The position numbers were made by a program, and so were the translations under genes. A stretch of DNA of 64,000 nt, from positions 1 through 64,000 of the forward strand of contig JAILAT010000049.1 in assembly GCA_024681475.1 (NCBI GenBank). The letters run 5' to 3'. The DNA comes from Bacteroidales bacterium. GTDB taxonomy: Bacteria; Bacteroidota; Bacteroidia; Bacteroidales; P3. How positions within the stretch are numbered: the stretch's first letter is position 1; the number at the start of each line of letters is the position of its first letter. Below, in pieces: positions 31,594-40,767 of the stretch. The notes under the pieces were generated by a model, which was not told the DNA's origin, did no database searches, and worked only from the letters and a program-made list of their open reading frames with translations.

Positions 31594-34500
31594 ATGAATA
31601 ATATAAAAAGCATGCAATTGTCAAAGGCAATAACAAGAAGAACGAAGGGAATGGTCCCGCTGCTGCGGAGTCTGACGGCCTGTGTGTTGATGCTGGCCGC
31701 CGTGGCCGGCAGTGCCAAGGCACAGGATAAGCCTTACGTTATCGTCAAGGATGGCCACTACCTGGCGCACGTGGAGACGAGCCCGGGAGTGTGGGCAGTG
31801 CAGGATGTCACGACGTTCGGTCCCAACTGCCTGTGGCTGTCGGGCAGCAACATCAACCCGTCGGGTACAAACCACAACTACTACTTCGACGACGGTGTGA
31901 ACTACCGATTCCTGATGGCGCCGCTGGAAGCCAACGGGGAGCTGGAGCTGAGCGCCTCGCAACCCATTACGTCGCTGCTGCGCAACACGGACCAGAGCTA
32001 CTATTTCTACGACTGGGATGCAGACAGCTACGGTCGTGGCGTGGCCCGTGGCCATTGGTACTCGGAGCTGACAGTGCAGAGCACCTGCGAAGCCGCCAAT
32101 CACCAATGGAGTGTAGAAGACGGCCAGTGCTGGGATGTCTTCTGGGTGGCATACTCCGGCGGATGGACCACTTCGAGCAACAGCTATGATTTGCCTGAGG
32201 CTACAGCATCCCGTTTCCGCCTCGTGACTGTGGAGGAGCATGCCCAAGAGGTGAGCAACGAGACGGGCGGTATCGCCGGCCTGACGGACTTCAGCCTGTC
32301 GTATGTTGCCACCCCCCTGGCCAGCCATACGCCCGGAGTGACGGTGAGCAACTATTCGTATGACTACATCGCGGCATACACCACCTACACCTTTGGCGGC
32401 ACGACGCACAACTACTGGGGCGATGCCGACCATGGCACCAGCGTGCCGGACAACGCCACGAGCAGCGGCAACACGCCCACGGCCTACCTGTGGACCCTGA
32501 CGGGCGACGGCGCCGCCTACCTGTCGTTTGAGCAAGGCAGCAATGTGCTGGAGAGCACCTCGTCGTCGGTTCCGACGGTGTACTACCGCACGGAGAACAA
32601 CGAAGGCCACAAGACGGCTACACTGACCCTGACGGTGACCTACAGCGACGGCTCCACGCAGACACGCACGGCAGAGATAACGGTAAACACCCCCTGCCAG
32701 AGCCCTGTAAGGGCCGCCGAGCCGGTGGTGAACTACGAGGAGGTCATCGTGTCGTGGGTGCCGACGGCAACAAGCTACAAAGTGTACTGGCAAGAGCAAG
32801 GCGCCGGCGAATGGGAGTCGGCCACGGTGGGCGATGTCACCTCGTATGCCATCAGCGGCTTGAGCTACAACACGACCTACAACTACAAGGTGGCAGCCTT
32901 CTGCAGCGAGGTGGAGCAGAGCGTCCCTGGCGGCCAGGTGTATGAATTCACCACGAAGGAGACCCCCGGACTGCTGATATACGGTGCTGTGTTCGGCGGC
33001 GGCCGCATGGCCGACGTGACGGGCAATACCGAAGTGGTTATCATCAACTGCGACAGCATCAGCGCCGTGTATGGCGGCAACGACATATTGGGCGAGGTGA
33101 AAGGCAGCAACGGTGCCACCATCGCGCTGGGTGTGAACAGCGGCGACAGCTACGACAGCTACGGCACCACGACATCGAACTTCAACATCGGCTCGGTGTA
33201 CGGCGGCGGCAACGGCTACTATGCCTACAACGGCACCTATACCACAGCAAGTTACAACACCACCTACACCTTGGCAGAGAATGCCAATGTGAATGCCATG
33301 ACACGTCAGCACCAGATTGAAGGCATCGTGTGGACCAACAATACGGGTGCTGCGCTCTCCAACAAGACCTGCCCCAAAATCAAGAAAACGAACCTGCGAG
33401 TGCGTAACAACTATGTGTATGTCGACTCGCTCTTCGGCGGTGCCAAAAACGCCATCCTGAGCGATGGAACCAACGACGTGACCATCACCCTCGACGGTGG
33501 CACGATATACGCTGTCTTCGGCGGCAACAACTGGGGCGGCTCGCTGGGCTACAACTCGCATGAATATATCACCGTCAACGCCACGAAGACAGATCTCACA
33601 CCCAATATCAGCAACACAGCCCGCACCGGCTACGGCCGCGACTTCGGTGTGCGCTACCTGTTTGGCGGCGGCAACAAGGTGACAGGCTACACCTCCCATA
33701 TCACCGTCAACGGCGGGCAGGTGGACACCCTCTTCGGCGGCGGCAACCAAGCCAGTGTGAACAACGGAGCCAACATCCTGGTCAACTGCACAGTGGGCGA
33801 CGATGCCGGCGACGGAAAGACCTTCGGCAACACCTATACGCAAGCCATCAGCAGTTATTCGGCCGGCACCATCACCGCCAAGGAAACCCCGACCTACGCA
33901 TGGGACGGCACGGGCGTGTACAATGTGCGCACCCTCTTTGGTGGCAACAACGCAGCGCCGATGGATGTCGTGCCTACCGTCACGCTGACCTCGGGCAGCG
34001 CGGGCACCGTGTATGGCGGCGGCAACGCCGGCGACATGCTGGCACAGACCTCCACCACCATCAAAGGACAAAGCGTCAAATACGGCACCCATGTGACGAT
34101 GAGCAGCGCCAACATGCTGGTGGACAATCTCTACGGCGGTTGCCAGCAGAGCAATGTGGACTACAGCACCTGGGTGGAGCTGCAGAACGGCCATGTGGGC
34201 ACTGTGTATGGTGGCTGCAACATCAGTGGTGACGTGGGCAGCACGAAGATATATCTGGAAAGCAGCACTCCGCGCACCTTGGAGAATCAGGCCGTGCAGG
34301 GCGGCACCTACGTGGTGGCCACCGGCGGCACGGTGTACAAAAACCTCTTCGCCGGAAGCAACGGATACTACCACTGCAACAACGGAGAGGTGTATACCAA
34401 CTCGCCCTTGATTAACTACGACGATGCCGAAGGACTGTATTTCGGCTTGGCCATACCCACGCACAACGAGACGCACGTCTATGTGAGTGAGGCCAGCCCC

Positions 34501-37251
34501 AGCGTGCCGATGCTGGTGAAAGGCAACGTCTACGCCGGCGGCAACCTGGCACCAGTGGGTTTCGACGACAACCACGGCAAGCCCTATCCTGTGCATGTGG
34601 GCATGGCCTCGGTGTCCATGGAGGGCGGCACGGTGAACGGTGACGTGTACGGCGGCGGCAATATGGCCTCGGTATACGGCAGCAACGAGGTGTGGGTGTC
34701 GGGCGGCACCATCGGCGGAGCCCTTTACGGCGGCAACGACCGTATCGGCCAGGTGGCCGACATGACCAACCGTCTGTTGGATATGACCACCGCCTCGGAC
34801 GGCGAGACCTCGCTGGGATCGGTGGCCACCTATGTGAAGGTGACAGGCTCGCCGACCATCGGAACGGTATTTGGCGGCGGCAACGGCGACTACGGATACA
34901 CCTTTGCTTTGGACGGCATCGACTATTGCGATGCTACAGACAAGCCCATCCAGAGCAACACCTTTGTGGACATCAACCTTGACGAAAGCGGCACCATCAA
35001 CACGGTGTACGGCGGCGGTAACGGCGTGACGGTGACGGGCACAGCGAAAGTGTTCCTCAATGTAGTGAGCCCCACCTTGACGCGTAACCACGTGGGCACC
35101 ATCTATGGCGGCAACAACAAGGGCAACTTGGCCCTAGTGCCCGATGTCATCCTGCTCAGCGGGCAGGTGGGCGATGTGTACGGAGGCTGCAACCAGGGTG
35201 CGATGACCGGCTCGGTGGCAGGCTCATCGATTGATGCATCGCTCAGCGCATACACAGGTCTGGGCAGCATAGTGTGGCTGCGCAGCAGCTACAACGGCCA
35301 TACGCCCAACTTCACGGTGAGCGGCAATGTCTACGCCGGCTGCAACATGAACAGCGTGACCAACAACACGCTGGTGCTGATGGAGCACGGCACAGTGCAG
35401 GGAGCCATCTTCGGCGGCAGCAACACCTCGGGTACCGTGAGCGGCAACACAAATGTGGTGGTGACCGGCGGCACAGTGGGCGACGGCACTACCGACGACG
35501 GTATCTATGGCGGCGGCAAGGGTCAGCTCACGGGTGTGAGCGGCGACGTGAACGTCACCGTGGGACCCATGACGGCAACCTCGAATGCCACTTCGCAGAT
35601 ACCTTATATATATGGTGACATCTATGGCGGATCGGCATTGGGTGCAGTCAACACCAACACGTCGAACACCACCACGGTGGAGATACTCAATGCCCACATC
35701 GTCGGCAACGTGTACGGCGGTGGCCAGGGTGCCGCAGTGCTGGACGGCAATGGCTACATCTCTTCGGTGACCACCCAGGCTGTGGTGAACGGCAACGTAC
35801 ATGTGAAGATTGGCGACAACGCCGGCCAGACGGAGACGCAGAACTATGTGACCATCGACGGCAGCGTGTTCGGCTGCAACAACTTGGCCGGAACGCCCAA
35901 GGGTACGGTAAGCGTCGACGTGTACCGCACCGACAAGAGCTACTATCCCAACCCCGAGCCCACCACCGTGGGGAACATCACCCCGCAGGCCTCGTGGGCC
36001 ATCGGCAAGGTGTATGGCGGCGGTAACTTGGCGAACTATGTCCCCACTACACCCTCGGCTCCCGCAGTGCATGTCTACAACTGCTACAACACGATAGAAT
36101 ACGTATACGGCGGCGGTAACGCAGCCAGCGTGCCGGCAACGAATGTGACCATCGACGGCGGCCGCTTCGGCAAGGTGTTCGGCGGCGGTAACGGCGAAGG
36201 CACGGGCAACCCCGGCGCCGACATCGGCGGCGACGTGCGGCTGGTGGTCAACGGCGGTATCATCGACCAGCTGTTCGGCGGCAGCAACACGAAAGGTACC
36301 ATCAGCGGTACCACCAACCTCAACGTGACCAACGTACCGCTCTGTACGCGTCTCATCAAGGAGATCTACGGCAGCGGCAACTTGGCACCGAGCACCGGCG
36401 ACATCGTGGTGAACATCCCCTGCGGCTCGAAACTGAAAGATGTCTACGGCTGTAGTAACCAGGCTGACCACACCGGCAATGTGACCATCAATGTGTTTGG
36501 CGGCACCATCGACCGCGTGTTCGGCGGCGCCAAGAACGCCGACATCAAGGGCAACGTCACCGTCAACATCTTCTCGGGCAACATCAACGAGGTATTCGGC
36601 GGCAACAACGAAGGTGGCTACATCTTTGGCGAGCTGGCAGAGAGCAAGGGCAACATCGTGGTGAACATCGACATCGACAATGCCATCTGCCCGTCGGAGA
36701 AGCGCATAGGCTATGTGTATGGCGGCGGCAACGATGCCGACTACCGTCCCGACGTGACTGGCTACACCACCACTTCCGGCAACTACACTTTCGATGCGGC
36801 CACCTTCACCAACCAGCCCACGCGTCTGTCGCCTGAGGTCAACGTCATCAGCGGCACCGTCGACGTGGCAGTGTTTGGCGGCGCCAAGGGCGACGTGAAT
36901 GCCGCCACCATGCAGCTGCAGGCCAACCCGGTGACGACCATCGGCGCTACGCGCAAACAGGAGCCCACCTTTACGCTGGAAAATCCGCTCGACCCGTCAT
37001 CGGCCAAGACATACACGGGCGTGACACCCCTCGCGCCAGGCAACTATGTCGACAACAACAACGTGGTTATCGGTGCCGGCGCTGCCGCTGAGCTGCGCGG
37101 CAACGTGTTTGGCGGCGGCAACGCTGCCAAGGTGACCGGCAGCACCAAGGTGCTGATACGCGGCAACAACACCTCCGTGGAGAACAACGTCTACGGCGGT
37201 GGCAATGCTGCCAAGGTCACGGGCAGCACCGATGTGAAGATAGGTGAATAA
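31594..37251 (+). CDS. Giant secreted GGGN-repeat protein 3 with N-terminal region and fibronectin type III-like domain
   Basis: Signal peptide ending AKAQ; FN3-like VNYEEVIVSWVPTATSYKVYWQEQ...YAISGLSYNTTYNYKVAAFCS; GGGN repeats to the C-terminus; start chosen at MNNIKSMQ. Confidence 0.85.
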   Translation: MNNIKSMQLSKAITRRTKGMVPLLRSLTACVLMLAAVAGSAKAQDKPYVIVKDGHYLAHVETSPGVWAVQDVTTFGPNCLWLSGSNINPSGTNHNYYFDDGVNYRFLMAPLEANGELELSASQPITSLLRNTDQSYYFYDWDADSYGRGVARGHWYSELTVQSTCEAANHQWSVEDGQCWDVFWVAYSGGWTTSSNSYDLPEATASRFRLVTVEEHAQEVSNETGGIAGLTDFSLSYVATPLASHTPGVTVSNYSYDYIAAYTTYTFGGTTHNYWGDADHGTSVPDNATSSGNTPTAYLWTLTGDGAAYLSFEQGSNVLESTSSSVPTVYYRTENNEGHKTATLTLTVTYSDGSTQTRTAEITVNTPCQSPVRAAEPVVNYEEVIVSWVPTATSYKVYWQEQGAGEWESATVGDVTSYAISGLSYNTTYNYKVAAFCSEVEQSVPGGQVYEFTTKETPGLLIYGAVFGGGRMADVTGNTEVVIINCDSISAVYGGNDILGEVKGSNGATIALGVNSGDSYDSYGTTTSNFNIGSVYGGGNGYYAYNGTYTTASYNTTYTLAENANVNAMTRQHQIEGIVWTNNTGAALSNKTCPKIKKTNLRVRNNYVYVDSLFGGAKNAILSDGTNDVTITLDGGTIYAVFGGNNWGGSLGYNSHEYITVNATKTDLTPNISNTARTGYGRDFGVRYLFGGGNKVTGYTSHITVNGGQVDTLFGGGNQASVNNGANILVNCTVGDDAGDGKTFGNTYTQAISSYSAGTITAKETPTYAWDGTGVYNVRTLFGGNNAAPMDVVPTVTLTSGSAGTVYGGGNAGDMLAQTSTTIKGQSVKYGTHVTMSSANMLVDNLYGGCQQSNVDYSTWVELQNGHVGTVYGGCNISGDVGSTKIYLESSTPRTLENQAVQGGTYVVATGGTVYKNLFAGSNGYYHCNNGEVYTNSPLINYDDAEGLYFGLAIPTHNETHVYVSEASPSVPMLVKGNVYAGGNLAPVGFDDNHGKPYPVHVGMASVSMEGGTVNGDVYGGGNMASVYGSNEVWVSGGTIGGALYGGNDRIGQVADMTNRLLDMTTASDGETSLGSVATYVKVTGSPTIGTVFGGGNGDYGYTFALDGIDYCDATDKPIQSNTFVDINLDESGTINTVYGGGNGVTVTGTAKVFLNVVSPTLTRNHVGTIYGGNNKGNLALVPDVILLSGQVGDVYGGCNQGAMTGSVAGSSIDASLSAYTGLGSIVWLRSSYNGHTPNFTVSGNVYAGCNMNSVTNNTLVLMEHGTVQGAIFGGSNTSGTVSGNTNVVVTGGTVGDGTTDDGIYGGGKGQLTGVSGDVNVTVGPMTATSNATSQIPYIYGDIYGGSALGAVNTNTSNTTTVEILNAHIVGNVYGGGQGAAVLDGNGYISSVTTQAVVNGNVHVKIGDNAGQTETQNYVTIDGSVFGCNNLAGTPKGTVSVDVYRTDKSYYPNPEPTTVGNITPQASWAIGKVYGGGNLANYVPTTPSAPAVHVYNCYNTIEYVYGGGNAASVPATNVTIDGGRFGKVFGGGNGEGTGNPGADIGGDVRLVVNGGIIDQLFGGSNTKGTISGTTNLNVTNVPLCTRLIKEIYGSGNLAPSTGDIVVNIPCGSKLKDVYGCSNQADHTGNVTINVFGGTIDRVFGGAKNADIKGNVTVNIFSGNINEVFGGNNEGGYIFGELAESKGNIVVNIDIDNAICPSEKRIGYVYGGGNDADYRPDVTGYTTTSGNYTFDAATFTNQPTRLSPEVNVISGTVDVAVFGGAKGDVNAATMQLQANPVTTIGATRKQEPTFTLENPLDPSSAKTYTGVTPLAPGNYVDNNNVVIGAGAAAELRGNVFGGGNAAKVTGSTKVLIRGNNTSVENNVYGGGNAAKVTGSTDVKIGE

Positions 37252-37272
37252 GCCTTAGATACACAACACTCT

Positions 37273-37307
37273 GCAGGGCCGCGCGCAGCGCGGCCCTGCT
37301 TTTTTTT
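37273..37307 (+). terminator. Intrinsic terminator downstream of giant gene 3
   Basis: gcagggccgcgc-gca-gcgcggccctgc followed by tttttttt. Confidence 0.92.
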
Positions 37308-37417
37308 CGCCAGTGCCGGCCTCACGGAGCCGCCCATGGGACAGGCCGGCAGGCAACAGTGGCTTTCCTGACGAAAAAAAAACTTACTTTTTTTCTTGCG
37401 GAATGAAAAAAAAAGCC

Positions 37418-37425
37418 TACCTTTG
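37418..37425 (+). promoter_or_regulatory. Bacteroidetes -7 element (TACCTTTG) upstream of the 37485 oxidoreductase
   Basis: TAnnTTTG with TTG at 37397-37399, about 18 nt upstream. Confidence 0.55.
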
Positions 37426-37484
37426 TAGTCGTGTTGGAAATTTGTGCTGTTGGCGTAAGACATTAATCCATAAACTACTATAAT

Positions 37485-40400
37485 ATGTATAAGATAGAAC
37501 AGCATCCCATTCTTGAAATTCCGCAGCGCGAGACTGTCGAGTTTCTGTATGAAGGAAAGAAGGTGCAGGGCACCAAAGGCTACACCATCGCTGCGGCGCT
37601 GCACCAGGCAGGCTACCCCGTGCACAGCCACAGCATCAAGGGCTGCAACCGCAGCCTGGAGTGCGGCATCGGCAAGTGCGGCGCCTGCGAAATGCTGGTG
37701 GACGGCAAGGTGCGCCGCATCTGCATCACGCCGGTGGACGGTGTGAAGGAAGTGAAGAAGATAGAGAATCAGGGCGGTCTGAACGACCTGAGCATCCAGA
37801 GCAACCAGAGCGACGTGAAGATTTATAAGACCACGGTGGCCATCATCGGCGCCGGTCCTGCAGGCTTGGCCTGCCGCGAGCAGCTCAACGCCTTCGGCAT
37901 CGCCAACCTGGTGATAGACAATAACGCAAGAATCGGCGGCCAGTTCAACATGCAGACCCACCAGTTCTTCTTCTTCGAGAAAGAGAAGAAATACGGTGGC
38001 ATGCGCGGCTTCGACATTGCCAAGACGCTGGCCGGCGACAGCCAAGAAGGCATCCTGCTGAACAACACGGTGTGGGACCTGCTGGAAGGTCCGCGCATCG
38101 CCATCAAGAATATCCTCAACGGCGAAATGGCCTACGTCGACGCCCAGTTCCTCGTGGTGGCCACGGGTGCCGTGCCTTTCATGCCGGCCTTCGAGAACGA
38201 TGACGTGCCGGGCGTGTACACCGCTGCGGTGTTCCAGAAAATGATGAACCAGGAGCATACGCTGCTGGGCAAGAAGGTGCTGACCGTGGGCGCCGGCAAC
38301 ATCGGCTACCTGACCTCCTATCAGGGCATGCAGGCCGGTGCCACCATCAAGGCCATCATCGAGGCCATGCCCCGCGAGGGCGGATTCCCCGTGCAGGCCA
38401 ACCGCGTGCGCCGTCTGGGCATCCCCATCATGACGGGCTATACGCTGGTGCGCGCCATCCCCAACGAGGACAAGACAGGCATCGTGGGCGCCGTCATCGC
38501 CAAGTGCGAGAACTTCAAGGCCATCGCCGGCACCGAGCAGGTGATCGACGACATCGACATCATTAACATCTGCACCGGCCTTGTGCCCGACAACCAGCTG
38601 CTCACCAAGGGCAAAGAGCTCTTCGGCCACCATGTCTACGGCGTGGGCGACGCGGTGCGTATCGGCGAAGGCACCAGCGCGGTGCTGCGCGGCAAGCAGT
38701 CGGCCTACGAGATTGCGCAGGAGCTGGGCATCCGCTACAACTACGACGAGTACCTCGACATCTCGCGCCAGTACATCGACTCGCAGCAGCACCCCATCCG
38801 CATACTGGAGACCCCCAATCTGCCCAGCGAGGAGCGTATGAAGGTGAAACCCTTCGTGCAGCTCGACTGCCTCTATGGCTTCGCCTGCAACCCCTGCACC
38901 TTCAGCTGTCCGCAAGGCGCCATCAGCAAGCCCACCACCAGCAGCACGCCGACGGTGGACTACGACAAGTGCATAGGCTGCATGGCCTGCGTGAACCACT
39001 GTCCCGGTCTGGCCATCTTTGGCTACAACCTGGAGAAGAACTGGTGCTTCCTGCCCATCGAATACGCCGTGGCCGAAGGCACCGAGGTATTTCTGGTGGA
39101 CAACAATGGCCAGAAGATCGGCGAAGGCACCGTGGAGAAAGTCCAGGTGAAGGAGAACAAGACCAATGTGGCCAGGGTGCATGTCGACAAGCTGACTGCC
39201 GACAAGCTGACCGACGTCAAGGGATTTATAGCCAAAGACAGATATCCTGAGAGCCTGAATCTTCAGGGCAGCCAGAATAACCATAAGGACACCACCTATA
39301 TCTGCCATTGCGAGGACATCACCGACGAGGAGATGCTGGCCGCTGTCGGCAACCGCAAATATATCTCGGTCGACGAGCTGAAGCACATCACCCGCATGGG
39401 TATGGGCCCCTGCCGCGGCAAGCGCTGCATAGCCCGCGCCCGTGGCGTGCTGCGTGCCCACGGCATCGAACTCACCGGCGACGCCACCCCGCGTGCGCCG
39501 CTGAGCAACCAGGTGACGCTGGGCGATGTGTATGCCGAAGGCCGCAAGGAGGTGTATGTCTTCCCGAAGGGCAACGACGTGCAGCACGAAGAGGTGAAAG
39601 TCTTCATCGCCGGCGGCGGTATCTCGGGTAGCGGCCTGTTCCGCTACTTCAGCGAGGCGGGCCTGAAGCCTGTGATGGTCAACTGGAGCCGCGGCGCCTC
39701 GTGGCGCAACATCGGCGGCGGCCGTCCGGCATTCTCGAACCCCGACATCGCCGACATCGCACAGCACAGCCACGAAATATTCAAAGGCATCCAGAAGGTG
39801 CACAACATCAACTACAAACCCACGCACTATGTGAACCTTGTTCACGACGAGGCCACCTACAAGGCCCTCGACGCCAGCCGCGCCTGGAGCGACGCCTATA
39901 TGATTGACCGCAAGGACTTCAAGAAGGAGATTTCGCCGCTGTGGGACGACACACGCGACACCTACAGCCACGCCCTCATCACGCGCGACTGCTGGCAGGC
40001 TACGCCAGGCCGTGTCATCGACTACATCCGCGGTATCGGCGTCAGCCTCGGCGGCCGCTACTACGAGGACTGCGAGCTGCTCAGCGTGTGGCGCAAGGGC
40101 GACAAGGTCGTCGCACTGGTGCGCAACCACGAAGGCAAATACATCGAATACACCTGCGGCCACTTTGTCAACGCCATGGGCTGGGGTGCCGAGAAGTTCA
40201 CCGACATGCTGGGCATCGACACGGGTCTCTATCCTGTGAAGCACCAGGCCTTCATCACGCGCCGTCTGCCTTTGATGGGACCCAACGGCGGCGCGCTGGA
40301 CATGATCATCGACCGTCGCCACTACAAGGGCTTCAGCGCCGTGTACGGCCAGCAGTTTGAGCACACCGGCCAGATTATCGGCTGCGCCAGCCCCGACACC

Positions 40401-40718
40401 GACGCCTACGAGACACGCCAGAACATCAAGTACAACAGCAAGGAGTTCCTCGAGATTGTCAGCCAGGTGTTCGCCGAATGGCTGCCCAACCTGAAGGAGG
40501 TGAGCTTCCTGGCCTGCTGGGCCGGACGCTACACCGAGCCGCGCTACATCGTCGACCCCGAGGTGGGTCTACTCACGGGTCTCCGCGGCCACGGTTTCAT
40601 GCTGGGCCAGTATCTCGCCAAGCTTTATGTCGACAAGTACTTGGGTCGCGAGGTGCCAGGCTACATGAAGGATCTCGCCCTCAGCGGCCACGGCCTCAGC
40701 GAGAACGCATTTAAATAA
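37485..40718 (+). CDS. Multi-domain FAD-dependent oxidoreductase: 2Fe-2S + pyridine nucleotide-disulfide oxidoreductase + 4Fe-4S + BFD-like [2Fe-2S] + DAO-type FAD domain
   Basis: CNRSLECGIGKCGACEMLVDGKVRRIC; AIIGAGPAGLACREQL; CNPCTFSCPQGA...YDKCIGCMACVNHCP; CHCEDITDEEM...GMGPCRGKRC; FIAGGGISGSGLFRYFSEAG. Confidence 0.85.
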   Translation: MYKIEQHPILEIPQRETVEFLYEGKKVQGTKGYTIAAALHQAGYPVHSHSIKGCNRSLECGIGKCGACEMLVDGKVRRICITPVDGVKEVKKIENQGGLNDLSIQSNQSDVKIYKTTVAIIGAGPAGLACREQLNAFGIANLVIDNNARIGGQFNMQTHQFFFFEKEKKYGGMRGFDIAKTLAGDSQEGILLNNTVWDLLEGPRIAIKNILNGEMAYVDAQFLVVATGAVPFMPAFENDDVPGVYTAAVFQKMMNQEHTLLGKKVLTVGAGNIGYLTSYQGMQAGATIKAIIEAMPREGGFPVQANRVRRLGIPIMTGYTLVRAIPNEDKTGIVGAVIAKCENFKAIAGTEQVIDDIDIINICTGLVPDNQLLTKGKELFGHHVYGVGDAVRIGEGTSAVLRGKQSAYEIAQELGIRYNYDEYLDISRQYIDSQQHPIRILETPNLPSEERMKVKPFVQLDCLYGFACNPCTFSCPQGAISKPTTSSTPTVDYDKCIGCMACVNHCPGLAIFGYNLEKNWCFLPIEYAVAEGTEVFLVDNNGQKIGEGTVEKVQVKENKTNVARVHVDKLTADKLTDVKGFIAKDRYPESLNLQGSQNNHKDTTYICHCEDITDEEMLAAVGNRKYISVDELKHITRMGMGPCRGKRCIARARGVLRAHGIELTGDATPRAPLSNQVTLGDVYAEGRKEVYVFPKGNDVQHEEVKVFIAGGGISGSGLFRYFSEAGLKPVMVNWSRGASWRNIGGGRPAFSNPDIADIAQHSHEIFKGIQKVHNINYKPTHYVNLVHDEATYKALDASRAWSDAYMIDRKDFKKEISPLWDDTRDTYSHALITRDCWQATPGRVIDYIRGIGVSLGGRYYEDCELLSVWRKGDKVVALVRNHEGKYIEYTCGHFVNAMGWGAEKFTDMLGIDTGLYPVKHQAFITRRLPLMGPNGGALDMIIDRRHYKGFSAVYGQQFEHTGQIIGCASPDTDAYETRQNIKYNSKEFLEIVSQVFAEWLPNLKEVSFLACWAGRYTEPRYIVDPEVGLLTGLRGHGFMLGQYLAKLYVDKYLGREVPGYMKDLALSGHGLSENAFK

Positions 40719-40767
40719 CAAACCGAGTGGGGGGCCGACAAGCCCCCCCATTGGGACAATAACAACA

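Noticed and set aside
31621-35091. 1156-aa minus-strand ORF opposite giant 3
   Set aside because: Antisense shadow of a repetitive GC-rich gene with few stop codons in this frame; composition is V/A/H/R-rich nonsense, and the plus strand has a signal peptide and coherent repeats.
17137-37251. Possible CRISPR-like or non-coding tandem array interpretation of the giant repeats
   Set aside because: Repeats are in-frame, diverged at DNA level, without uniform spacers, and continuous with signal-peptide-bearing ORFs.
37191-40364. 1057-aa minus-strand ORF opposite the multi-domain oxidoreductase
   Set aside because: The plus strand encodes clear cofactor motifs; the antisense frame is a codon-bias artefact.
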